From contig QFQI01000002.1 in the NCBI GenBank assembly GCA_003243195.1, forward strand, positions 496,001-560,000: a stretch of DNA of 64,000 bases, written 5' to 3'. A program made the position numbers and the translations under genes. This stretch comes from Sphingomonas taxi (GTDB taxonomy: Bacteria; Pseudomonadota; Alphaproteobacteria; Sphingomonadales; Sphingomonadaceae). Under the pieces are notes generated by a model, which saw only the letters and a list, made by a program, of their open reading frames with translations, was not told the origin of the DNA and ran no database searches. Every line of letters begins with the position of its first letter. Positions within the stretch are counted from its first letter, which is position 1. Of this stretch, positions 54,518 through 62,551 are shown piece by piece.

Positions 54518-55818
54518 GCCGACATCACCCGCGCGGTGCCGGCGGCGAGATCGTCACCCTGCTCGCGCGCCTTGGCGAGACGATAGCGCAGCGTCCGCTC
54601 GGAGATGCCGAGCCGCCGGGCGGTCTCGATCCGGCTGCCGCCGCACGCGGCCAGCGTCTCGCGGATCGCGGAGAATTCGGAGAATTGCACCACCTGCCCC
54701 AGCGTCGCGTCGTCGTTGCCGGCGGCGGGCGCGATGCGCGGCGCGGCGGGCCTGTCGAACACGATATGGCTCGCCTCGATCGTGTCGCCGCCCGCGAACA
54801 GCAAGGCGCGCTGGATCACATTCTCCAGCTCGCGGACGTTGCCGGGCCAGTCGTGCGCGACCAGCGCAGCGATGGCGTCGTCGCTCGGCCACGGCACGAC
54901 CGGGCGGTTTCCGGCGTGGCGCAGGATCATCGTCGCGGCGAGCGCGGGGATGTCCTGCGGGCGATCGGCGAGCGCGCGCGTGGTCAGCGGGAACACCGAC
55001 AGGCGATAATAGAGATCGGCGCGGAAGCGGCCGGCAGCCACCTCGGCCTGAAGATCGCGGTTGGCGCAGGCGACGACGCGCACGTTCACCGGCTGTGGCA
55101 TGGTCGCGCCGATCGGCACCACCTCGCGCTCCTGCAACACGCGCAGCAGCTTGGCCTGCAGGTTGAGCGGCATCTCCGCCACCTCGTCCAGCAGCAAAGT
55201 GCCGCCGTCCGCGGCGCGGAAGAAGCCTTCGCCACCCGACGAGGCGCCGGTGAACGCGCCCTTCTGATGGCCGAACAGCATCGCCTCCAGCATCGTCTCC
55301 GGCAATGCGGCGCAGTTGATCGCGATGAACGGGCCGTCGCGGCGGTCCGAATTCAGGTGGATGGTGCGCGCCAGCACCTCCTTGCCGGTGCCGGTGGGGC
55401 CGTTGATGAGCACGGTGATGTCGGCCTGCGCCACGCGCTCGGCCAGCGCCAGCAGTGCCAGCGATTCGGGGTCGGCGGCGGTGGGCAGCTCCGGCCCGCC
55501 GACCAGCGCGCGGGCGAAGGCGTTGCCGACGCCCGCATCCTCATGGCCGTAGGACACCCGCGCCGGCTGTCCGTCGCGGTGCGGGATCACCTGCCGCCCG
55601 CTGCCGCCCAGGATGACCGTGCGCGCCGGCGCCGGCACCGGTTCGCCCTCGGCCACCAGATAGGAAGCACCCGCCTGCGGCCGCGCCGTGGCGGTCTGCA
55701 CCGCGAAACCCTGCGCGCGCAGCGAGGACACGAGCGTCAGGTGCGCGCGCTCCACGGTGGCTGTCGGCATGATCGAACGCATGGCGATGAAATCCCTCGA
55801 ATCTGTGGGGACGTGCAT
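54514..55818 (-). CDS. flbD: Sigma-54-dependent flagellar regulator (FlbD-like)
   Basis: This activator opens sigma-54 promoters of flagellar genes. The 434-residue product has an AAA+ domain with Walker A GPTGTGKE, the sigma-54 contact motif GAFTGA, Walker B GGTLLLDEVAEM and the arginine finger region. A C-terminal Fis-type helix-turn-helix follows (GGSRIETARRLGISERTLRYRL). The first about 130 residues lack the DD..D..T..K pattern of a receiver, so control by phosphorylation is not evident. The ATG at 55816-55818 has GGAG seven bases upstream. It heads the fliE-fliJ operon. Confidence 0.92.
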   Translation of the reverse strand: MHVPTDSRDFIAMRSIMPTATVERAHLTLVSSLRAQGFAVQTATARPQAGASYLVAEGEPVPAPARTVILGGSGRQVIPHRDGQPARVSYGHEDAGVGNAFARALVGGPELPTAADPESLALLALAERVAQADITVLINGPTGTGKEVLARTIHLNSDRRDGPFIAINCAALPETMLEAMLFGHQKGAFTGASSGGEGFFRAADGGTLLLDEVAEMPLNLQAKLLRVLQEREVVPIGATMPQPVNVRVVACANRDLQAEVAAGRFRADLYYRLSVFPLTTRALADRPQDIPALAATMILRHAGNRPVVPWPSDDAIAALVAHDWPGNVRELENVIQRALLFAGGDTIEASHIVFDRPAAPRIAPAAGNDDATLGQVVQFSEFSAIRETLAACGGSRIETARRLGISERTLRYRLAKAREQGDDLAAGTARVMSA

Positions 55819-55967
55819 GCGACTCCATTGGTTAACGCGCGGTATAGTTGCCGCCTTGCCGGCAGGTTTTTTCCGGGCGCACGGGGACGCCCGCGCGCGC
55901 GTAGGAGAGGGGACGGGGCCGTGGGGAGGCAGCGCCCGCGCGCTGAAAAATCATCCGCGAAAAGCGC

Positions 55968-55994
55968 TAAAGGTCCGCCGCGGGCTGCCGTTTG
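55968..55994 (+). promoter_or_regulatory. Sigma-28-like promoter of fliC
   Basis: TAAA (55968-55971) and GCCGTTTG (55987-55994) are separated by exactly 15 bases. This matches TAAA-N15-GCCGATAA in spacing and in the GCCG core. The predicted transcript starts near 56001, leaving a leader of about 63 bases with GGAG at 56052-56055. Confidence 0.8.
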
Positions 55995-56063
55995 ATGCGG
56001 TGACGGCACGGCCACCTGCTCATCGGGGGCGGCGGGACGGGCCGGGCAGATGGAGCTTTTCCC

Positions 56064-57443
56064 ATGACCGTGATCAACACCAATACCTCGGCAATGCGCG
56101 CCACTAACGCCTCGACCTCGGCCAACCGTTCGCTGTCAACCGCGATGGAGCGCCTGTCGACCGGCAAGCGCATCAACTCGGCGAAGGACGACGCCGCCGG
56201 CCTGGCGATCTCCAACCGCATGTCGAGCCAGATCAAGTCGATGAACGTCGCGGTGCGCAACGCCAACGACGGCATCAGCCTGGCGCAGACCGCGGAAGGC
56301 GCGCTGGGCGAAGTGTCCAACATGCTGACCCGCATGAAGGAGCTGGCGACGCAGTCGGCGAACGGTACGCTGAAGGCGACCGACCGTGGCGCGCTGCAGG
56401 CCGAAGTCAAGCAGCTGACCGCGGAGATCAACAACATTTCGAACACGACCGCGTTCAACGGCGTCAAGCTGCTCGACGGTTCGGCGGCCACCGTGAAGCT
56501 GCAGACCGGCTCCAACGCCGGCGAGAACATCTCGATGAACATGGTCAACTCGTCGAGCGCGTCGCTCGGCCTGGTCAAGACCACGGGTTCGGTGGCCAGC
56601 GGCACCGCGATCGACCTGAACCTGATCACCACGTCCGCCACGGTGGCGGGCAACGAGGTCACCGGCACCACCTCCGCCAAGGACGCGGCTGCCGCGATTG
56701 GTTCGACGGCCGCGGCCGGCGTGAACACGCTGAGCACCACCTACACCGCGGGCACGACCGGCAGCAATGCCACGCTGACCATCGGTGGCGTCAACATCGC
56801 GTTCGACAAGGCGACCACCGCCGCCGCGGCCGTCACGCTCATCAACAAGGCGCTGTCGGACTCGGGCAAGAACCTCGGCATCGTCGCCAGCAGCAGCAGC
56901 GCGACCAACCTGACCTTCGTGGCCGCCAATGGTGAGAACATCAACCTGACGGCCGACTCCCTGCTCAGCGCGCCCAAGGACGGCGGCGGCACCGCGATCC
57001 CGGCGGGCAGCGGCACCATCGCCACCGGCGTGCTGGCGCGCGGCAAGCTGACCGTGACCAACCCCGATGCCTCGCGCGTGTCGGTCGATGCGGACGCTTC
57101 GACGCTGTCGACGCTGAGCGCCTCCACCACGATGCAGGCGGCGCTCGACATCTCGGGTGTGGCCAGCGCGACCTCGGCGATGGGTCTGATCGACAGTGCG
57201 CTGGACAAGGTGTCGGCGGCACGCGGCGATCTCGGCGCGGCGCAGAACCGGCTGGAGACGACGGTCAACAACCTGACCACCACCGCGACCAACCTGTCCG
57301 ACGCCAAGAGCCGTATCGAGGACGCCGACTTCTCGGCCGAAACGACCGCGCTCGCCAAGGCGCAGATCCTGAACCAGGCGTCCACCGCGATGCTGGCCCA
57401 GGCCAACCAGTCGCAGCAGGGCGTGATGAAGCTGCTCGGCTAA
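56064..57443 (+). CDS. fliC: Flagellin FliC
   Basis: FliC polymerises into the filament after export. The 459-residue product has the conserved D0/D1 ends: INTNTSAMRATNAS, LSTGKRINSAKDDAAGLAI at the N-terminus, and LGAAQNRLETTVNNLTTT, AKAQILNQASTAMLAQANQ at the C-terminus. The middle is Thr/Ala/Ser-rich and divergent, as expected for the surface domain. Only one flagellin gene is in the window. It sits on the opposite strand to the rest of the cluster, with its own promoter and terminator. Confidence 0.97.
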   Translation: MTVINTNTSAMRATNASTSANRSLSTAMERLSTGKRINSAKDDAAGLAISNRMSSQIKSMNVAVRNANDGISLAQTAEGALGEVSNMLTRMKELATQSANGTLKATDRGALQAEVKQLTAEINNISNTTAFNGVKLLDGSAATVKLQTGSNAGENISMNMVNSSSASLGLVKTTGSVASGTAIDLNLITTSATVAGNEVTGTTSAKDAAAAIGSTAAAGVNTLSTTYTAGTTGSNATLTIGGVNIAFDKATTAAAAVTLINKALSDSGKNLGIVASSSSATNLTFVAANGENINLTADSLLSAPKDGGGTAIPAGSGTIATGVLARGKLTVTNPDASRVSVDADASTLSTLSASTTMQAALDISGVASATSAMGLIDSALDKVSAARGDLGAAQNRLETTVNNLTTTATNLSDAKSRIEDADFSAETTALAKAQILNQASTAMLAQANQSQQGVMKLLG

Positions 57444-57508
57444 GTCCGGCAGCCGAACACTGGCCTCTCGCCCCCGAAACAGAGCGGGGCCGGTGCCGGA
57501 CAAGGAAG

Positions 57509-57540
57509 CCCCCGTCAGCGTTCGCGCTGGCGGGGGTTTT
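57509..57540 (+). terminator. Rho-independent terminator of fliC
   Basis: CCCCCGTCAGCG (57509-57520) pairs with CGCTGGCGGGGG (57525-57536) with one G-T wobble. The loop is the stable tetraloop TTCG and TTTT follows (57537-57540). Confidence 0.95.
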
Positions 57541-57917
57541 CGCGTGGACGCGCCGCCTGGCCGCCATCGCGTCGCGCCGATGCGGCGGAACGGTTGTCCG
57601 ATGTCACCCAGGCGCCGATCGGGAAGCCCGCCGACCGCCGGATCGGTATCGAGCGGAGCCGTGCGCGTCGTCTGGCCGTCGGCCCTGCCGGCAGGGTGGC
57701 GCTGAGGGGAGAACCTCTACTGCCATGGGGCATCTGGTCCGGAGCAAGCGGGCGGATCCACGTGCTCGCTCGAAGGCCGGGTGCCGGGGATGAAAAGAGG
57801 AAAGGTCCGCGTTGGCCAAAGGCGCGGGCGCGCCGGACGTCGCGTCAGGAGCGTGGGAAGGGCACGCAGTTGCCCCGGGCGCCGCCGCCAGAGACGCCCG
57901 TTTCTCCGCCGCATATG
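57541..57917. other. 377-bp stretch without a supported gene
   Basis: This lies between the fliC terminator and the downstream bidirectional terminator. It is GC-rich with short overlapping open frames of no recognisable type. The palindrome CCTGCCGGCAGG at 57688-57699 is the only notable element. Confidence 0.5.
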
Positions 57918-57953
57918 AAAACCCCGGCGGTCGCCTGCCGACCGCCGGGGTTT
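57918..57953. terminator. Bidirectional hairpin terminator next to the 44-residue gene
   Basis: CCCCGGCGGTCG (57922-57933) and CGACCGCCGGGG (57939-57950) form a perfect 12-bp stem with a five-base loop. AAAA precedes it and TTT follows, so it can terminate the small minus-strand gene and any read-through from the left. Confidence 0.85.
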
Positions 57954-57957
57954 CGCG

Positions 57958-58092
57958 TCATTCGCCGCCCTGGACCGTCAGGTCGTCGGGATTGTCCTCC
58001 GGCTCGCTGGCGGGCAGGTCGTCCGGGTCGCTGCCGGTATCGGGATCGCGCTGTTCTTCACTCAGCGCCGGGTGGCTGCGGGGTTCGGTCAT
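57958..58092 (-). CDS. Small acidic protein, 44 residues
   Basis: ATG at 58090-58092 is preceded by a strong AGGAGG ribosome-binding site (six bases away). The frame ends in a TGA at 57958-57960. The product MTEPRSHPALSEEQRDPDTG then SDPDDLPASEPEDNPDDL is strongly acidic and likely disordered. It sits just after fliA and is followed by a perfect terminator. No function is recognised. Confidence 0.7.
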   Translation of the reverse strand: MTEPRSHPALSEEQRDPDTGSDPDDLPASEPEDNPDDLTVQGGE

Positions 58093-58145
58093 CGCTTCCT
58101 CCTCTGCTGCCCCCACAACGCATGGGGGGTGGAGAAGGACGCACG

Positions 58146-58892
58146 TCAACCGCGCGCCATCGCCTTCTTCAGCTTCGCATGCGCCGCGCTCTTGATCTGG
58201 CAGACGCGCGCGGCACCGATGCCCAGCACCTGCCCGATCTCCTCGAGGTTCAGTTCCTCGACATGGTAGAGCTGGATCACCATCTGCTCGCGCTCGGGCA
58301 GGCCGGCGATCGCGGCGACCAGCCGCTCGCGGGTCTGCGTTTCGGACAATTGCTCGAACGCGTCGGGCGTGTCGCTGGCGAACCACGGCTGATCGTCGGC
58401 ATAGACCTCGTCGATCGATTCATACTTCACGGCCTCCGCCGCGGCATAATCGGTGCGCAGCTTCTCCGGCGTCACCTCCAGCAGCGCGGCCAGTTCATGG
58501 TCGGTGGGCGCGCGCCCGAGCGCGTGGCTCAGCCGGTTCACCGCGCGCGCATATTCGCGGCGGCGGCGGATCGCGCCGCGCGTCATCGCGGCATGGCGGC
58601 GCAGCTCGTCGATCATCGCGCCGCGCAGGCGCGTGACCAGATATTGCTTCAGCGTCGCGGCGCCGCGATCCTCGAAGGCGGCGATCGCCTCGACCAGCGC
58701 GACCAGCCCGACCTGCACCAGATCCTCGACCTCGATCGCGGTCGATACCGATCCGTGGACGTGCCAGGCGAGCCGGCGGACGAGCGGCAGGTGTTCGCGC
58801 ACCAGCGCATTCTCGTCGCGCGCCCGCGCGCGCGGACCATAAGTGAGCGGGGCGGCGGCCTCGAAGGCGCTGCGCAGCGGCTCGGCGCTCAT
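58146..58892 (-). CDS. fliA: Flagellar sigma factor FliA (sigma-28)
   Basis: FliA directs RNA polymerase to late flagellar genes. The 248-residue product has region 2 (VREHLPLVRRLAWHVHGSV, IEVEDLVQVGLVALVEAIAAFE), region 3 (AMTRGAIRRRREYARAVNRL) and region 4 (LPEREQMVIQLYHVEELNLEEIGQVLGIGAARVCQIKSAA). Its start overlaps the flhA stop (ATGA). The TAAA-N15-GCCGTTTN elements found at fliC, fliD and flgM are its likely targets. Confidence 0.95.
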   Translation of the reverse strand: MSAEPLRSAFEAAAPLTYGPRARARDENALVREHLPLVRRLAWHVHGSVSTAIEVEDLVQVGLVALVEAIAAFEDRGAATLKQYLVTRLRGAMIDELRRHAAMTRGAIRRRREYARAVNRLSHALGRAPTDHELAALLEVTPEKLRTDYAAAEAVKYESIDEVYADDQPWFASDTPDAFEQLSETQTRERLVAAIAGLPEREQMVIQLYHVEELNLEEIGQVLGIGAARVCQIKSAAHAKLKKAMARG

Positions 58893-60955
58893 GCCGCCAG
58901 CGCCTGCGGCTGGGGCTGGCCGCCGATGATGGCGACGACCTCGACGGCCTTGTCCTCGGGGACTTCGAAAAAGCTCATGACGGGCGTATCCGGAAGAACG
59001 GAGCGGACGAGTTTGCGGATCGCGACGCGGATCGCGGGCTGGACGACCAGCGCGAACGGCTTGGCTTCCGCAATGAGCGGCTGGGCCGCGGCTTGCAGCG
59101 CGTCGACGATGCGACGGCCGAGTTCGGGTTCGATGACGTGGCGACCGGGTTCGCTGCGCGCGGCCTGGCCGAGCAGTTGCTCCAGCCCGCCTTCCAGCGT
59201 CATCACGCGCAGCGGCTCGCGCACCCCGGCCAGCCTGGCGATGATGAGCGGACCCAGCTCGGGGCGGATCAGCTCCACCACCTCGGCCGGATCGTGGCTG
59301 CGCTGCGCCGCGATCGAGATCGCGGTGGCGATGCGGCGGAACTCGCGCAACTGGATGCCCTCCGACAAAAGCCCCTTGAGTACCGTCGCCAGCGCGGTGA
59401 GCGGCAGCGGCGCCAGCGCGGCGACCAGTTGCGGCGCGCGCTCCTTAAGTTCGTCCAGCAGCGACTGCACCTCGTCCGCGCCCAGCAGGTCGCCGGCGTT
59501 CGCGCCCAGGGCATGGTTCAGGTGCGTGGCGATCACGGTGCCGGCGTCGACCACCAGATAGCCCTGGCCGGTTGCGACATCGGCGTCGCCCGGCGCGATC
59601 CACGTCGCGTCCAGCCCGAAGGTCGGATCCTTTGCCTTCTTGCCGATCAGCTCGCCGAAGCCCTGTCCGGTGTCCAGCGCCAGCATCTCGTCGGGCGACA
59701 CCTGATCCTCGGCGACGCACACCCCGCCCAGCATCACGCGATAGGTGTACGGCGGCAGGTTGATGTCGTCGCGCACGCGCACCTGCGGTACGACGAAGCC
59801 CAGTTCCTTGGACAACTGGCGACGGACGCCGGTGATGCGGCCCATCAGCGGTGCGCCGCGCCGTTCGTCGACCAGCGGCACCAGCCCGTAGCCGATGTCG
59901 AGATTGACCATCATGCCCTCGCTTACCTCGTCCCAGCCGATCTTCGACGGATCGGGCGCGGCGACGGGCTCCGGCGCCTCGACGATCTGCGGGCGCTTCG
60001 CGATCCTGTTGAGCTTCCATGCGGCGAAACCGGCCCCGGCGGCGAGCGGCAGGATCACCAGATGCGGCATCCCCGGCAGCACGCCCAGCAGCGTCAGGAT
60101 CGCGGCGACCGGCGTCCAGGTGCGCGCGGAGCCGAACTGGCTGCCGATCTGGCCGGCAAGATCCTTTTCGGACTTCACGCGGGTGACGATCGCGGCGGCG
60201 GCGATGGACAGCAGCAGTGCCGGCACCTGCGCGACCAGCGCGTCGCCGATCGCCAGCATCGTGTAGGTCTGCGCGGCCTTGGCGATGGTGAGGCCGTGGC
60301 TGACCGGCCCCAGGATCAGTCCGCCGACGATATTGGCGGCCAGGATCAGCAGGCCGGCGACCGCGTCGCCCTTCACGAACTTCGACGAACCATCCATCGA
60401 GCCGTAGAATTCGGCCTCGGTGGCGACGTCGATGCGGCGCTGCTTGGCTTCGTCAGGGGTGATGAGCCCGGCGTTCAGGTCGGCGTCGATCGCCATCTGC
60501 TTGCCGGGCAGGGCGTCCAGCGTGAAGCGCGCCGACACTTCGGACACGCGGCCCGCGCCCTTGGTCACGACGATCAGGTTGATGATGACGATGATCGCGA
60601 AGACGAACAGGCCGACGACATAGTCGCCGCCGATCACGAACGATCCGAACGCCTCGATCACGTGCCCGGCCGCCGCCGATCCGGTATGCCCGTGGACCAG
60701 CACGATGCGCGTGGAGGCGACGTTCAGCCCGAGCCGGAACAGCGTGGCGAACAGCAGCACCGTGGGGAAGGAGGAGAAGTCGAGCGGCCGCTCGGCGTTC
60801 AGCGCCACCATCAGCACCGCCAGGCTGATCGTGATGTTCATGATGAAGAACACGTCCAGCATGAAGGCCGGGATCGGCACCACCATGAGGACGACCAGCA
60901 GCAGGATCGCGGCGGGCAGCGCGCCCTGACGGAAATATCCGAGCAGCCGGGTCAT
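58889..60955 (-). CDS. flhA: Flagellar export gate protein FlhA
   Basis: FlhA is the main export-gate protein and chaperone-docking platform. The 688-residue product has about eight N-terminal transmembrane helices. The FHIPEP region includes VSARFTLDALPGKQMAIDADLNAG. The large cytoplasmic domain has YGLVPLVDERRGAPL and the C-terminal PELGRRIVDALQ segments. It follows the SLT gene by one base and overlaps fliA. Confidence 0.96.
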   Translation of the reverse strand: MTRLLGYFRQGALPAAILLLVVLMVVPIPAFMLDVFFIMNITISLAVLMVALNAERPLDFSSFPTVLLFATLFRLGLNVASTRIVLVHGHTGSAAAGHVIEAFGSFVIGGDYVVGLFVFAIIVIINLIVVTKGAGRVSEVSARFTLDALPGKQMAIDADLNAGLITPDEAKQRRIDVATEAEFYGSMDGSSKFVKGDAVAGLLILAANIVGGLILGPVSHGLTIAKAAQTYTMLAIGDALVAQVPALLLSIAAAAIVTRVKSEKDLAGQIGSQFGSARTWTPVAAILTLLGVLPGMPHLVILPLAAGAGFAAWKLNRIAKRPQIVEAPEPVAAPDPSKIGWDEVSEGMMVNLDIGYGLVPLVDERRGAPLMGRITGVRRQLSKELGFVVPQVRVRDDINLPPYTYRVMLGGVCVAEDQVSPDEMLALDTGQGFGELIGKKAKDPTFGLDATWIAPGDADVATGQGYLVVDAGTVIATHLNHALGANAGDLLGADEVQSLLDELKERAPQLVAALAPLPLTALATVLKGLLSEGIQLREFRRIATAISIAAQRSHDPAEVVELIRPELGPLIIARLAGVREPLRVMTLEGGLEQLLGQAARSEPGRHVIEPELGRRIVDALQAAAQPLIAEAKPFALVVQPAIRVAIRKLVRSVLPDTPVMSFFEVPEDKAVEVVAIIGGQPQPQALAA

Positions 60956-60956
60956 G

Positions 60957-61805
60957 TTACGCCCCCATGCTCGCGAGCATCATATAGGCGAGCCTGGCAT
61001 TGTCGGGCGACGGGCGCAGCAGACGGGCCTGCGCGGTGCGCGCTCCGCCGATCTGCCCCAGCGTCGACTGCGACCAGCTCAGCGCATCCGTCGCGCTTTC
61101 GCCATTGCCGGTGACGACGGTGGCGTCGTCGCCCATCGCCAGCGCCTGCGCCGCGAACTGCAGCGCGCTGCCGCCGGCATCGCTCGCGGCGTCGGCGCCC
61201 TCGCCCAGCTTGCTGGCGAACCGCTGATAGACCTGCGACAGCGAGCGGGCGGAGCCGTCGCGTTCGAAGAAGACGCTGCGGTTGGCGCGCGCGGCGGCGG
61301 GGAACACCGCGGCGGCGCTGCGATCCGGGTTGGACTGCATCGCCGACAGGAAGGTGCGCGCGCCGCCCAGCCCCAGAAAATGCGCCATGTACAGGTCGGT
61401 GCCGGTCGCCTCGCGCCCCGTCGCCGCCTCGATCGCGCTCTTGTTGTCGCTGGCATGCTCCGCCGCCATCAGCGCGGCGACCTCGGGATTGTTGCGCAGG
61501 GCGAGGATCGCCTCGCGATTGCCACCCGACACGGTGTAGCGCCCGCCGCTCTTCTGGATGCTGTCGGCCGCCCAGCCCAGGCCATGTTCGGCGCCATGCT
61601 TGTCGACCACCGCCAGCCAGCTCTGGTCCAGGAACTGGTACAGTCCGCTTGCGGAGGAGGTGCCGGCGCGCGCGTTGGCGTTCAGCCCGCTCTCCAGCTT
61701 CGCCTGTCCGAGCAGATAGTCGAAGTCGATCCCGGTGCGCTGCGCGGCACGCTGGATGGCGGAGGTGACCCGCTGGGTGGAGGACGTGATCGCGGAAACG
61801 GTCAT
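60957..61805 (-). CDS. SLT-type lytic transglycosylase (flagellar muramidase)
   Basis: The 282-residue product has an SLT/lysozyme-like domain with the catalytic glutamate in AKLESGLN, then ARAGTSSASGLYQFLDQSWL. A helical C-terminal domain follows (GTDLYMAHFLGLGGARTFLSAM, SVFFERDGSARSLSQVYQRFASKL). Position beside flhA suggests it opens peptidoglycan for rod assembly, like the muramidase half of FlgJ. The ATG at 61805 lies only two to three bases past the predicted sigma-54 start. Confidence 0.88.
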   Translation of the reverse strand: MTVSAITSSTQRVTSAIQRAAQRTGIDFDYLLGQAKLESGLNANARAGTSSASGLYQFLDQSWLAVVDKHGAEHGLGWAADSIQKSGGRYTVSGGNREAILALRNNPEVAALMAAEHASDNKSAIEAATGREATGTDLYMAHFLGLGGARTFLSAMQSNPDRSAAAVFPAAARANRSVFFERDGSARSLSQVYQRFASKLGEGADAASDAGGSALQFAAQALAMGDDATVVTGNGESATDALSWSQSTLGQIGGARTAQARLLRPSPDNARLAYMMLASMGA

Positions 61806-61817
61806 GCCCCGCATATC

Positions 61818-61833
61818 AGCAAGAGGCGTGCCA
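61818..61833 (-). promoter_or_regulatory. Sigma-54 (RpoN) promoter upstream of the SLT gene and flhA-fliA
   Basis: The minus strand reads TGGCACGCCTCTTGCT, a complete match to the -24/-12 consensus TGGCACG-N4-TTGCW with GG and GC ten bases apart. It would drive the SLT gene, flhA, fliA and the 44-residue gene. FlbD is the likely activator. Confidence 0.9.
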
Positions 61834-61843
61834 GATTTCCTTT

Positions 61844-61869
61844 GTCATCCCCGCCCGCGCGGGGATGAC
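61844..61869. repeat. REP-like perfect hairpin
   Basis: GTCATCCCCGC (61844-61854) and GCGGGGATGAC (61859-61869) form an exact 11-bp stem with loop CCGC. It resembles the element at 43389-43432. It lies between flgN and the sigma-54 promoter. Confidence 0.75.
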
Positions 61870-61879
61870 GTTTACGCCC

Positions 61880-62194
61880 TCAGGCGTAGGCGGCAGCGGC
61901 CCCGCGCCCGTAGGCGCTGCCGGACTGACCGGAAAGAAGTTGCAGGCGGCGGCGGACATTTGCCGCCATCAGGTTGACGTAGATGCGGCACGTGTCGTTC
62001 AGGCGATCGGCTTCCTCCACCAGCGCGCGCAGCTCCGGCGTGGTCGGGCCGTCGCCCAGCGCGCGCAGCTCCTCGATCGCGCGCAGCTTGTTCGCGGTGG
62101 CGCGTTCCAGCGCGTTCATGTCGTTGTTCTTCAACGCGGCGATCTCGACGTGCAGCAGGTCGATCACGCGCACCAGTGCATCACGCCTTTTCAT
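61880..62194 (-). CDS. flgN: FlgN-like flagellar chaperone
   Basis: The 104-residue product is helical: RDALVRVIDLLHVEIAALKNNDMNALERATANKLRAIEEL, then NDTCRIYVNLMAANVRRRLQLLSG. This matches the FlgN/FliT-type chaperone fold for hook-associated proteins. It overlaps flgM by 14 bases, the usual arrangement in flgM-flgN pairs. Sequence conservation in the family is low. Confidence 0.85.
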   Translation of the reverse strand: MKRRDALVRVIDLLHVEIAALKNNDMNALERATANKLRAIEELRALGDGPTTPELRALVEEADRLNDTCRIYVNLMAANVRRRLQLLSGQSGSAYGRGAAAAYA

Positions 62195-62483
62195 TGGGGG
62201 TCATCCAGTTGAGCTTGAGCGCGATGAACTGGTCGGCGATCGTCGCGGGCGACAGCGGGAACGTGCCGTTGGCGATGGCGCTCTTGATCTGCTCGACCCG
62301 GTTGGTGTCGACCGGCGCGCTCGCCGCCATGCTGGTGGCGAGCGTCGCGGGCGCGGTGGCCGGCGCGTTCGCCTTCGACGTCACCGCCAGATCGGTCACC
62401 GGCGTCGGCGCGAGCGGGCGCTGAACGCTCGCGATGCGCAGGTCGCTGGCCTTGATCGTTGAAGAACCTATCGTTTCCACCAT
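62181..62483 (-). CDS. flgM: Anti-sigma-28 factor FlgM
   Basis: FlgM holds FliA inactive until hook completion and is then exported. The 100-residue product has a disordered Ala/Pro/Thr N-terminal half and the FlgM C-terminal FliA-binding region (VDTNRVEQIKSAIANGTFPLSPATIADQFIALKL). It lies beside flgN and not far from fliA. A sigma-28-like promoter sits just upstream. Confidence 0.92.
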   Translation of the reverse strand: MVETIGSSTIKASDLRIASVQRPLAPTPVTDLAVTSKANAPATAPATLATSMAASAPVDTNRVEQIKSAIANGTFPLSPATIADQFIALKLNWMTPNEKA

Positions 62484-62516
62484 GTCCGCACCTGTGGCGT
62501 TTCGCTGACATGCGCT

Positions 62517-62543
62517 GAAACGGCCGTCCGTGGCGCGGCTTTA
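62517..62543 (-). promoter_or_regulatory. Sigma-28-like promoter of flgM
   Basis: On the minus strand TAAA (62540-62543) and GCCGTTTC (62517-62524) are separated by exactly 15 bases. It is the third TAAA-N15-GCCGTTTN element in the window. The predicted start is about 27 bases before the flgM ATG, and the element sits between flgA and flgM. Confidence 0.8.
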
Positions 62544-62551
62544 GCACTTTT

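Noticed and set aside
55998..56020. Possible sigma-54 promoter before fliC (GGCACGGCCACCTGC)
   Set aside because: GG and GC are 11 bases apart instead of 10, and a sigma-28-like element with perfect spacing lies just upstream.
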